NCBI GenBank assembly: GCA_018714005.1
Contig: DVOA01000109.1
Location: 1 to 26,242, forward strand
Direction of reading: 5' to 3'
Source: Spyradomonas excrementavium
GTDB taxonomy: Bacteria > Cyanobacteriota > Vampirovibrionia > Gastranaerophilales > Gastranaerophilaceae
Length of the DNA: 26,242 nucleotides
How positions within the stretch are numbered: position 1 is the stretch's first letter; every line of letters begins with the position of its first letter. The notes under the pieces are model-generated. The model searched no databases, had not been told where the DNA came from, and worked only from the letters and a program-made list of their open reading frames with translations. Made by a program: the position numbers and the translations under genes. Shown here in pieces: positions 15,884-22,820 of this stretch.

Positions 15884-16429
15884 TTAACGTGCTTCCGGCG
15901 GAGGGCAGGGGCGTCCTTGAGGTTTCCGGTGTTCTTTTTTGAACTTTTCTCTGCCTTCCTGTTTGATTTGTTCAAATTTTGTCTTCTGGTCAGGCGTAAG
16001 AATTGCTTCAAATTCTTTCATGTTGTCCTGACGGATGGTTTTTGCCTGAAGTTTTAACTTTTTGATGTCCGCTTTTAAAGGTTCGATTTTTTTAGCTTTT
16101 TGTTCTTCTGTAAGTGTTGTGTCCTCTTTAATTTTTCTTATTTCTGCATTTTTTGTTTTCATTTTTTCCATAACAGGCTTGATTTTGTCATGACCTTTCA
16201 TTCTTAAATCCTCTGCCTGCTTCTTTTGAGCCTCGGTTAAGCTGAGTTCTTCATCGAGATTCGGGCCTTTGTGAGGAGGGCGTTTGAAATCGGGCCGTTT
16301 TTTCTGCTGGCATTCGCAATTAGCAGGCTTTTGGGGCGGTTGGGCTGTTGCTTCTGCAGCCTGAGAAATTGACATTGTTGATGAGAGCAGGAATGCGGTG
16401 ATTCCGGCCAATACGAGTGATTTTTTCAT
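15884..16429 (-). CDS. Spy/CpxP-like periplasmic LTxxQ protein
   Basis: Signal peptide of about 25 residues (MKKSLVLAGITAFLLSS, then an Ala-rich cleavage region), so the protein is periplasmic. Three LTxxQ motifs mark the Spy/CpxP fold: LSLTEAQ (62-68), TLTEEQ (105-110) and ILTPDQ (143-148). Most of 60-165 is charged helix. A Pro-rich linker after the signal holds NCEC (37-40), and a further Cys lies in the tail, which may bind metal. Known relatives are chaperones (Spy), a sensor-kinase modulator (CpxP) and metal sensors (CnrX, same hairpin fold). The start has AGAAAGGA. It is the last gene of the anti-sigma/sigma unit, 12 bases after sigma, so it may be target, sensor or both. Confidence 0.82.
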   Translation of the reverse strand: MKKSLVLAGITAFLLSSTMSISQAAEATAQPPQKPANCECQQKKRPDFKRPPHKGPNLDEELSLTEAQKKQAEDLRMKGHDKIKPVMEKMKTKNAEIRKIKEDTTLTEEQKAKKIEPLKADIKKLKLQAKTIRQDNMKEFEAILTPDQKTKFEQIKQEGREKFKKEHRKPQGRPCPPPEAR

Positions 16430-16441
16430 TGTTTTTCCTTT

Positions 16442-16933
16442 CTAAAGCAGCTCCCGCAGTTGTTCGGCAAGCTCTTTCTTTGCATTATATAAACGTGATT
16501 TTACAGTACCAATTGGACACTTGAGTTTTTGCGATATTTCTTCGTACGAGCAGTTATTTATCTCATAGAGGATGATAATCTCTCTGAGTTTCGGTTTTAG
16601 CGAATTTATTGCGGCAGAAATTGTTTTCTGGCGCTCACGCCTGACCAGTTCATTTTCCGGAGTTGATTTTTTGTCCCTGATTTCGGTCAGAATTTCTTCG
16701 TCGCTGACTGTTTGTTGGGACATTTTGTGTGCTGATGATTTAAGGTAGTCTTTTGTTACGTTGGCTGTCACCGTCCTTACCCAGGCTTTTAAATTGCCCT
16801 GTTCTTTGTATTTTTCTGAATTTTTCCATATTTTTACGCAGGCTTCCTGTTCGAGATCCTCGTTGTACTCGCCTGTTATGTTTTTGATTATATTTTTAAC
16901 GTAGTTTCCGTTAATTATCTCTTTTAAATTCAT
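16442..16933 (-). CDS. ECF-type RNA polymerase sigma factor
   Basis: A sigma-70 family protein of 163 aa with only regions 2 and 4, the ECF plan. Region 2 includes EDLEQEACVKIWKN (about 25-38) and LKAWVRTVTANVTKDYLK (48-65). Region 4 includes LKPKLREIIILYEINNCSYEEISQKL and the helix-turn-helix end PIGTVKSRLYNAKKELAEQL (140-159). The start codon overlaps the stop of the upstream anti-sigma gene (TAATG), so the two are translationally coupled. It should direct transcription of its own operon and of envelope genes. The ECF subgroup cannot be assigned by eye. Confidence 0.93.
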   Translation of the reverse strand: MNLKEIINGNYVKNIIKNITGEYNEDLEQEACVKIWKNSEKYKEQGNLKAWVRTVTANVTKDYLKSSAHKMSQQTVSDEEILTEIRDKKSTPENELVRRERQKTISAAINSLKPKLREIIILYEINNCSYEEISQKLKCPIGTVKSRLYNAKKELAEQLRELL

Positions 16934-17280
16934 TAGTTTACCAATAAAAATCCGTACTCATCGACAGGCAGCCCCATTTCTTCAATAGAAGGCGTGTTCT
17001 GTGCAACGATTTCGTCATAGAACCCTGTCATCATAAACATCGAATAGCATCCACCCATCACGAACACAACAAATGCCGCACAGGCCGCTTTTAAGAATGT
17101 TTTTTTCTTTTTGCTTTCTTTTAGTAAATAAGGTTTTGCTTCTTGAATCAGCGCAGAAACCCTTTGCATTTTTTCATGCTCAAGTCTGCATTCTTCACAT
17201 TCTTCAAGATGTTTTTTGAAGTCTTCTTCACTCATAAAAGTGAATGCGCTTTCATAACCGTTACAAGTTTTTTTGTTCAT
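16933..17280 (-). CDS. Zinc-finger (ZAS) anti-sigma factor
   Basis: A 115-aa protein with the H-x3-C-x2-C zinc motif of the ZAS family (H24, C28, C31 in HLEECEEC) in its cytoplasmic part, then a basic stretch KKKK and a membrane helix (about 62-85). A short periplasmic tail of about 30 residues follows. It should hold the next gene's sigma factor at the membrane until a signal arrives. The frame is open to 17319, but AAGGA eight bases before ATG 17280 selects this start. The gene comes before its sigma factor, the reverse of the usual order, and overlaps it by TAATG. Confidence 0.87.
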   Translation of the reverse strand: MNKKTCNGYESAFTFMSEEDFKKHLEECEECRLEHEKMQRVSALIQEAKPYLLKESKKKKTFLKAACAAFVVFVMGGCYSMFMMTGFYDEIVAQNTPSIEEMGLPVDEYGFLLVN

Positions 17281-17297
17281 ATCGTTTTTCCTTACAT

Positions 17298-17339
17298 ATA
17301 CTATAACGAATATTTTCAAAAAATGTTCAAAAATTGTTC
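17298..17339 (-). promoter_or_regulatory. Candidate ECF-dependent promoter
   Basis: Minus strand: GAAC (17328-17325), 16-base spacer, CGTTAT (17308-17303), the usual ECF arrangement. A second GAAC lies 11 bases further upstream (17339-17336). On the plus strand this is an 11-base tandem repeat TTCAAAAAATG / TTCAAAAATTG / TTCAAAAAAAT (17315-17347). Autoregulation by the sigma factor it serves is inferred. Confidence 0.5.
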
Positions 17340-17409
17340 AAAAAAATTACAATTTATTTTCTCTCCCGCCCTGAATGCGTTTTTTGGGGGTGATTAGCGC
17401 AAAATATAA

Positions 17410-17489
17410 TACGGTAAGCCTCAAAATGCGTGTTTTGATTGTATTAAGTTTTGTAAACCGTACAAAATGCTTGAAAATACTGCATTTTG
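17410..17489. repeat. Nested inverted repeats upstream of the 513-aa gene
   Basis: TACGGT (17410-17415) pairs with ACCGTA (17457-17462). CAAAATGC occurs at 17422-17429 and 17463-17470, and its complement GCATTTTG at 17482-17489, so two alternative stems share one arm. This lies in a 257-base gap between divergent genes. Confidence 0.5.
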
Positions 17490-17576
17490 AGTTGAGTATA
17501 TATTTTTTATAGCAATTTTATTTAATAAAAAGTTTTTATAAAGGTATAGAGCATTATGAGAGAAAGAGAGAATTTT

Positions 17577-19118
17577 ATGTCAATTAATTTTCATTTTAAC
17601 AACAAGGCGCTTGAGTCGTTTATCCAAAAATACGATAAAGACACGACAAAAGTTGATGTTAAGGGAAACAAAGTCAAAGTTGACTATGATGGCGACGGCA
17701 GATATGACGAAACCATTAATTTTAACTCAAAAGACATAAAATATTCTTATAAAGAGTTTGAAAAAGCAAATACGCAACCTAAAATAGACGGAAAATATAC
17801 AATAATTGATTTTGACGGCGACGGTCGTGATGACGCTAAAATCAAATCCAAAAAACTTGCGAAAGACAACATGTCTAACCCCATAACCTTAAAAGGCAAC
17901 AGTCGTGAGGTTCAGGAATTGATTGAACAAAGATATGCGCTCGATTTCGCTTACTCTGCCGCAATCGGCAGAGATGTTCCTGACCTGAAAGAAGGTCAGA
18001 AAATCAAGAAATTGATGGCTGAAATTGACAAAAAACTCGCAAAATACGGCGCCGGCGCAGGTTCTGATGAGTTCAAAACCCGTACAAACGGTCTGGTTAC
18101 TGTATCACAGCCGGAGGAAACCGAACACGTTGAAGAAGTTGTTAAAAATGAGCCAGCTTCTGAAGTTGCAGAAAATCCGGAAATTGAAGAAGCACCGGAG
18201 GAAGAAACCGGCTTTAAAAAAGGTTCTGCATTGAAAGTTACAAACCCGAACAATCCTAACGGCGCAATCGACGGCAAACTTGAAGATTTTGAACAGAATG
18301 CGGACGGCATGATTACCAAATTTTCAATTAAGAGCGATAAATCCGGTAAAACATTTACTTATGAGTACGATGCAGCAACAAAACGCTACGTAAACAGGGC
18401 TGAAAATAAATATTATATAATGTCAGAAGACGGAACGCTCATCCGTGATAACAAACTAGGCAGAGCTGCTGCTCCGGCTCAGCCTGTAAAACCGGCAGAG
18501 GTCAAGGACGAAATTGTTGAACAGAGCGAAAAAGCAGCTGCTGCGATTACTATGAAAGACGTAAAACCCTACGGAAAAGGTCAGTTTATTGACAAAGACG
18601 GTAAAATCTATAAATTAGGTAAAGATGGCAAATTTGAGCATATAGCTTGTTCAAATGACGGCTTGTTCCATGAACCATTTGTTCTTCAAGGCAAGCCCGA
18701 AGTCAGCTCTTCAACTCCGGCTGATAACGCGCAACCCGCAGCGGACGCAGTTAAAAAAGCCCAGACCGGATTTAGAAGCGGCGCCGAATTCAAAGTTGTA
18801 AAAACTTATCCGGACGGTTCATTTGATATGTCATACGATTTCGGCTCCTGGTGGAAAGGCGGCAGCGGCACAAGACATTATGATAAAAATGGCGGTTATT
18901 TAGGAAAAGCGCAGAAAGCAGAAGAAAAAACTCCTGCGCAAAAACAAAAATCTGCTAAAATAGATTTAGCAACATTGAATGCAAAATTTAAACCTGTTGA
19001 AACTCTATCTAACGGCTACACAAAGCGAATTTATAAAAATGATAATATATTTTTCTACTTTGATAAGGATGGAAATGAAATTTCAGCAGCTGAATACGAA
19101 AAAGCCGCAAAAGCTTAA
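17577..19118 (+). CDS. Unknown protein with DxDGDG loops and repeats, 513 aa
   Basis: Family not recognised. There is no signal peptide. Near the N-terminus two units each contain a calcium-loop-like motif, DYDGDGRYDE (about 38-47) and DFDGDGRDDA (79-88), resembling EF-hand/dockerin or FG-GAP loops. A helical block follows (110-160), then Glu- or Ala-rich disordered linkers separating related small beta-rich modules. Two of these begin with nearly the same phrase, TGFKKGSALKV and TGFRSGAEFKV. The frame is open to ATG 17556, but residues before 17577 translate a purine-rich AGAGAAAGAGAGAA ribosome site, so the second ATG (MSINFHFNN) is preferred. It is monocistronic with a strong terminator. 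Export by a leaderless pathway and calcium binding are guesses. Confidence 0.75.
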   Translation: MSINFHFNNKALESFIQKYDKDTTKVDVKGNKVKVDYDGDGRYDETINFNSKDIKYSYKEFEKANTQPKIDGKYTIIDFDGDGRDDAKIKSKKLAKDNMSNPITLKGNSREVQELIEQRYALDFAYSAAIGRDVPDLKEGQKIKKLMAEIDKKLAKYGAGAGSDEFKTRTNGLVTVSQPEETEHVEEVVKNEPASEVAENPEIEEAPEEETGFKKGSALKVTNPNNPNGAIDGKLEDFEQNADGMITKFSIKSDKSGKTFTYEYDAATKRYVNRAENKYYIMSEDGTLIRDNKLGRAAAPAQPVKPAEVKDEIVEQSEKAAAAITMKDVKPYGKGQFIDKDGKIYKLGKDGKFEHIACSNDGLFHEPFVLQGKPEVSSSTPADNAQPAADAVKKAQTGFRSGAEFKVVKTYPDGSFDMSYDFGSWWKGGSGTRHYDKNGGYLGKAQKAEEKTPAQKQKSAKIDLATLNAKFKPVETLSNGYTKRIYKNDNIFFYFDKDGNEISAAEYEKAAKA

Positions 19119-19124
19119 TAAAAT

Positions 19125-19157
19125 AAAAAAGACCGGATTGAATTTCCGGTCTTTTTT
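19125..19157. terminator. Bidirectional terminator
   Basis: Perfect 13-pair stem: A6 plus GACCGGA (19125-19137) with TCCGGTC plus T6 (19145-19157), seven-base loop. It sits between the convergent 513-aa gene and the SPASM-like gene and suits both. Confidence 0.9.
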
Positions 19158-19158
19158 A

Positions 19159-20013
19159 TTATTCCCATTGGTTCACATAAATATTATGCCCGTTTTCAAC
19201 ACATTTTGCACAGTACGGAGTTTCTAAATAAGCTCTGTTGCTGAAATCTTTCAAACTGCCCCCGCATCTTCCGCGGTAATCGTTTGCGAGCAGCGGACAG
19301 TTGTAAACACCGTTTTTCGTAAGCATTCTTGAGCATTTGCAGTCGAGATTGAGGCTTTCTGTGCCGGAATTGCCGGCAGGAATGCATTCAGAACCCTCTT
19401 CTGTTATTGATTCCGGAATAATGCAGAAATTTATATCCTCGGTTTCAAATCCGAATTTTGCACCGAGCTCTTTGAAGCCTTGAATCGGGTTTTCATCGCT
19501 TTCTCTTTTCAAAATTGCAAGAATCGGGTTAAAACCGTATTTGTTGAGCGAGCTGATAGCGTGCATTGCCTTTCTGAACGAGCCGCGCGAGGTTCTTTCG
19601 TCGTTTGTTTTTTCGTCAAAATGATTTATATAAATTTTAAAAATAATCTCGTTTGTTCCCTCATCTTCAACCCTTTTGAGGAATCTGGCTTTTTTGTCGT
19701 TAATGCAATTTCCGTCCGTGTAAATTGTGACGGGTGCATAATTCAAACACAGGCGCAGAATCTGGTTAAAATCCGTATGCGAAAGCGGATCTTTTCCCAC
19801 AAAATATATGTATTTTAAATCATTTTTGTTCACCTCGCGAAGTGCTTCTTTTACCTCGTCGAATTGAAGATATTTTTTGTTTTTCTGATTAAAACTTCTG
19901 CTGCGGTAAAGAGTTGTGCTTTTATTTGTTGATTTTGTGTATTCCAAATCAATAAACAAATGTTCAAGTTTTTCCATTGATACGCATTGTGCCTGAATTA
20001 TAGAATTGTACAT
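19159..20013 (-). CDS. Degenerate radical-SAM protein with SPASM-like C-terminus
   Basis: The fold reads as a radical-SAM/SPASM enzyme: a first strand HLFIDLEYT, then an FxxNQ-type helix, YIYFVGKDPLSH (69-79) where GGEPLLH is expected, VTIYTDGNCIN (95-104) where a TNG motif is expected, and a C-terminal cysteine-rich block like SPASM (C225, C227, C239, C250, C268, C271 with PYCAKC). The site for the SAM-binding cluster, C-x3-C-x2-C, reads K27-S-T-N-K31-S-T-T34, so all three cysteines are replaced. It cannot hold the usual catalytic cluster and may be a regulatory or scaffold pseudoenzyme keeping only the auxiliary cluster. AAAGGAGG before ATG 20013 supports the start. Length is 284 aa, with no frameshift seen. 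Confidence 0.7.
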   Translation of the reverse strand: MYNSIIQAQCVSMEKLEHLFIDLEYTKSTNKSTTLYRSRSFNQKNKKYLQFDEVKEALREVNKNDLKYIYFVGKDPLSHTDFNQILRLCLNYAPVTIYTDGNCINDKKARFLKRVEDEGTNEIIFKIYINHFDEKTNDERTSRGSFRKAMHAISSLNKYGFNPILAILKRESDENPIQGFKELGAKFGFETEDINFCIIPESITEEGSECIPAGNSGTESLNLDCKCSRMLTKNGVYNCPLLANDYRGRCGGSLKDFSNRAYLETPYCAKCVENGHNIYVNQWE

Positions 20014-20072
20014 TCCTCATTTCCTCCTTTGACTTTACGAGAATATTACCTGCGGCAAAAAATTTAATAAAT

Positions 20073-20112
20073 TGTACAACTGTATATAATTTATTTGGAA
20101 ATTGTGTACAAC
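20073..20112 (-). promoter_or_regulatory. Promoter with repeated GTACAAC boxes
   Basis: Minus strand: TTGTAC (20111-20106), 17 bases, TATATA (20088-20083), about 70 bases before the SPASM-like gene. GTACAAC occurs at 20074-20080 and again at 20106-20112, exactly 32 bases (three turns) apart. The second copy covers the -35 and the first lies just past the -10, as paired repressor sites would. Confidence 0.45.
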
Positions 20113-20161
20113 TTTAGGCTAAATTTGCCTGCGCTCCCTGTCTTGAAAGCCTCGAGGCCTC

Positions 20162-20340
20162 ATTTTTGCACAATCTTGCGGTGGGAACCGTTTCACTATT
20201 CCCACCCTACAATTTTCCGTCACCCTGAACTTGTTTCAGGGTCGTCAGGGCGGTGCTTATCGACTTCACCCTTGCGATTCCGAAATAAATTCGGAATGAC
20301 AGCAGGTTTTTTTACCACTCTACAATTAAACAATCCCAAA
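20162..20340 (+). repeat. Three-hairpin REP/BIME-like repeat, copy A
   Basis: Three palindromes in a row: GTGGGAA/TTCCCAC (20181-20187 with 20199-20205), CCCTGAA/TTCAGGG (20223-20229 with 20235-20241) and ATTCCGAA/TTCGGAAT (20277-20284 with 20290-20297). Nearly the same sequence recurs at 24112-24345, differing by scattered substitutions and a 61-base insertion there. Confidence 0.85.
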
Positions 20341-20485
20341 ATCGCTCTCCACCCCGCCCCCCCCAAAAAAAATCCCCATTTTCCCTAAAGGAGCGTGATT
20401 TTGCTTTGTGTTGCTCCCCTCCGACCCATTTCTCCGTGATAGGGTGAATAATTAAAATAATCCCTCCCCAACCTTGCACCTGATA

Positions 20486-20514
20486 TCAAAAATGTGTTAT
20501 TATTTATATATAAT
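20486..20514 (+). promoter_or_regulatory. Possible promoter for glgC
   Basis: A perfect TATAAT at 20509-20514 lies 28 bases before the glgC start. The -35 position 17 bases upstream reads TCAAAA, a poor match, so it may depend on an activator or be incidental in AT-rich DNA. Confidence 0.4.
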
Positions 20515-20541
20515 TTGTGTTGAAAAATAGTTAGGAGCACT

Positions 20542-21777
20542 ATGGCATTTGAAGACAGTCTGGTCATGATTCTTGCGGGTGGCGAGGGAAAAAGGCTCTA
20601 TCCGCTGACCAGAGACAGAGCAAAGCCGGCTGTACCTTTTGGCGGACGGTATAGAATTATTGATTTTGTTATTAATAACTTCATAAATTCCGGCTTTTAC
20701 AAGCTGAAAATACTTACGCAATACAAATCGGACTCCCTGAACAAGCATATAGCAAGAGGCTGGCCGCTCTCTCCTATCATAAACCAGTATGTTGACCTTG
20801 TTCCTGCCCAGATGAGAATTGACGGGCACTGGTATCAGGGAACTGCTGACGCAGTTTATCAAAATCTTCACCATATAAAGGATGAAGATTGCGAAAATAT
20901 CTGCGTTTTCGGCGGCGACCATATTTATAAAATGAATGTGGCTCAAATGCTCGATTATCACACAAAAAACAACGCCGATTTAACAATTTCGGCTATTCCT
21001 ATCCCCATAGAAGAAGCGGGCGAATATGGAATTATGGAAGTTGATGAAAACTGGCGGCTTACCGCGTTTGTGGAAAAACCGAAAACAAAACCCAAACACA
21101 TCCCCGGCGATGAAACAAAATGCCTCGCCTCTATGGGAAATTATATATTTAAAAAAGATAAATTAATCATGGAACTGGAAAAAGATGCACAAAAATCCGA
21201 TTCCAATCACGATTTTGGCAAAAATATAATCCCTTCAATGCTCAAACAGGGCGACAGGGTGTTTGTCTATGACTTTGCAAAGAATACTTTCCCAGGCATG
21301 GAGGAATCCGAACGCGGCTACTGGCGCGATGTAGGAACAATCGACGCATACTGGCAGGCAAATATGGATTTGCTCGCTTATGACCCGGAATTGAACCTGT
21401 ATTCTAAAGAATGGCCGTTGAGAACGTTTAATTACAACTATCCACCGGCAAAATTCATCTGGGAAGAGCTCGAAAGACGCGGTATGGCTACGAACTCAAT
21501 GGTTTCCGAGGGCTGCGTAATCTCAGGCGGCTCGCTGTCGAGATGTATTCTATCGCCAAAGGTCAGAATTAACAGCTTTTCGAGCGTTGTGGACTCGATT
21601 TTGATGGAAAATGTCAATGTCGGGCGGCATTCTCATATTTCTAAGGCGATTATTGACAAAAATGTCGATATTCCCGCATATACGAAGATTGGATTTGATA
21701 AGGAGGAAGATTTGGCGCGGGGGTTCTACGTTTCTCCGAACGGCGTGACCGTGGTGCCTAAAGGAGCGAAACTATGA
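20542..21777 (+). CDS. glgC: Glucose-1-phosphate adenylyltransferase
   Basis: Makes ADP-glucose from glucose 1-phosphate and ATP, the committed step of glycogen synthesis. It has the nucleotidyltransferase signature GGEGKRLYPLTRDRAKPAVPFGG region (15-37), WYQGTADAV, the metal-binding GGDHIY, VEKP, SNHDFGKNIIP and YWRDVGT. The C-terminal quarter is a left-handed beta-helix with hexapeptide-like turns (CVISGGSLSRCILSP onward) used for allosteric control. Length 411 aa is typical. AGGAG lies six bases before the ATG. Its stop overlaps the start of the following thioredoxin-like gene by ATGA. No other glycogen gene is in the window, so it is separated from the rest of that pathway. Confidence 0.96.
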   Translation: MAFEDSLVMILAGGEGKRLYPLTRDRAKPAVPFGGRYRIIDFVINNFINSGFYKLKILTQYKSDSLNKHIARGWPLSPIINQYVDLVPAQMRIDGHWYQGTADAVYQNLHHIKDEDCENICVFGGDHIYKMNVAQMLDYHTKNNADLTISAIPIPIEEAGEYGIMEVDENWRLTAFVEKPKTKPKHIPGDETKCLASMGNYIFKKDKLIMELEKDAQKSDSNHDFGKNIIPSMLKQGDRVFVYDFAKNTFPGMEESERGYWRDVGTIDAYWQANMDLLAYDPELNLYSKEWPLRTFNYNYPPAKFIWEELERRGMATNSMVSEGCVISGGSLSRCILSPKVRINSFSSVVDSILMENVNVGRHSHISKAIIDKNVDIPAYTKIGFDKEEDLARGFYVSPNGVTVVPKGAKL

Positions 21778-22241
21778 TAAAGAAAACATTAATAGCAATT
21801 TTGGTTTTAATACTGGTCGGTTTTTCGGTTAAAAGCTGCATGGCTATTTTGCCTAAAAGCAACATGCGGCCCTCTGATTACGATATCGGAATGACCTATG
21901 AAAAGGCAAAATCGCAGGATTTGCCGGTTTTGGCAGTTTTTTATGCGGATTGGTGCACATATTGCATAAAATTCATGCCCAAACTTGATAAAGTCAGAAA
22001 TATCTACCGCGGCGACATAAATGTCGTGCTTGTCGACGTTGAAAACCCTAAAAACGAAGCTCTCGTAAAGGAATATAAAATTTCTGCTTTTCCGACTGTC
22101 TATATAATCGACCCGAAGCTCGATTATCACTCTCATATCGATTCTCCGTACCTGAGCAGTGTTGATTCTCTGGGCAAAGAAGTGGCACAATATATTAACC
22201 TGAGAAAACTCGTACAGAAAGGAACTTCATGTTCAAATTAA
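21774..22241 (+). CDS. Membrane-anchored thioredoxin-like protein
   Basis: N-terminal membrane anchor or signal (residues 4-20, KTLIAILVLILVGFSV), then a thioredoxin fold placed outside the cytoplasm. The redox motif is W60-C61-T-Y-C64 and the cis-proline is P107 in SAFPTVY. Length is 155 aa. The SVKSC at 18-22 is not a good lipobox (Lys at -2), so an uncleaved anchor is more likely. AAAGGAG precedes the ATG, which overlaps the glgC stop by four bases; its own end overlaps the next prepilin-like gene by 13 bases. This tight packing suggests it acts on the disulfides of those pilin-like proteins. Oxidase versus reductase role cannot be told. Confidence 0.85.
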   Translation: MIKKTLIAILVLILVGFSVKSCMAILPKSNMRPSDYDIGMTYEKAKSQDLPVLAVFYADWCTYCIKFMPKLDKVRNIYRGDINVVLVDVENPKNEALVKEYKISAFPTVYIIDPKLDYHSHIDSPYLSSVDSLGKEVAQYINLRKLVQKGTSCSN

Positions 22242-22792
22242 ATAAATTTAAAGCATTTACCCTGGCAGAAGCATTGATTGCTTTGACGATTGTCGCAATC
22301 ATAGCTGCATTGTGCGTTCCTGTGTTGAAAAGGGATAATTTCAGAGCACAGATGGAAGTAGGCGCCAAAAAAGGCTATTATGCCCTGAATGCTGCGCTGG
22401 ACAGGGCAATTGCCAAAGATTTCAAATTTGAAGATTGGGCAGCGGGAAATACCTTTTCGCAAAAAATGCTTCCCGAATTAAATATTATGAAATCTTGCTC
22501 GGGCGGCGATGAGTGCTTTAAATCAACAGATATAACAGTAAATTCTTCATATATTCTTGCAGATGGAGTTTCTATCGGCTCAAATGGGGCAATTATGTAT
22601 GTCGATGCCAACGGTCCGGATGAACCTAACCTTGAGGGCGTTGATATCTACAAATTCCAGCTAAAAAGAATAGTCGATGCAGAAACTAATAATGTTACTT
22701 TAAAAATTGAACCTGATGACACGAGTCTGGGAGAGGGTAGAGAAAGTGCCGCAGATTTGGTTCAAAACGGATGGAAAATTACCGCCTGGTAA
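22229..22792 (+). CDS. Prepilin-like protein with a cysteine pair, 187 aa
   Basis: Class III prepilin N-terminus: leader MFKLNKFKA, then FTLAE with Glu at +5, and a hydrophobic helix to about residue 30 ending in VPVLKR. The residue before the cleavage point is Ala. The globular part (35-187) has C90 and C96 in KSCSGGDECF, likely a disulfide, and the phrase YVDANGP (124-130) followed by VDIYKFQLKRI. These same landmarks occur in the next gene, so the two are paralogues. AAAGGA precedes the ATG, which overlaps the thioredoxin-like gene by 13 bases. It is probably a minor or pseudopilin of a type IV pilus or type II-like system; no assembly genes are nearby. Confidence 0.82.
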   Translation: MFKLNKFKAFTLAEALIALTIVAIIAALCVPVLKRDNFRAQMEVGAKKGYYALNAALDRAIAKDFKFEDWAAGNTFSQKMLPELNIMKSCSGGDECFKSTDITVNSSYILADGVSIGSNGAIMYVDANGPDEPNLEGVDIYKFQLKRIVDAETNNVTLKIEPDDTSLGEGRESAADLVQNGWKITAW

Positions 22793-22820
22793 TAATTACG
22801 AAAAATAGAAAGGTGCGTTG

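Larger units (their letters stand above)
20014..20541. other. Noncoding gap of 528 bases
   Basis: It holds the promoter region of the SPASM-like gene (left), repeat copy A (20162-20340), a run of eight C followed by eight A (about 20357-20372), a GGAGC...GCTCC inverted repeat (about 20391-20435), and the glgC leader on the right. The frames open across it (for example 20095-20388) are translations of the repeat and are not genes. Confidence 0.7.

Noticed and set aside
20357..20372. Run of eight C then eight A, possible phase-variable tract
   Set aside because: It lies in noncoding DNA about 170 bases from the nearest start and outside any recognised promoter, so no switch can be argued.
20095..20388. 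97-codon ORF in the noncoding gap before glgC
   Set aside because: It translates palindromic repeat copy A, is rich in Pro/His/Arg and has no ribosome site.
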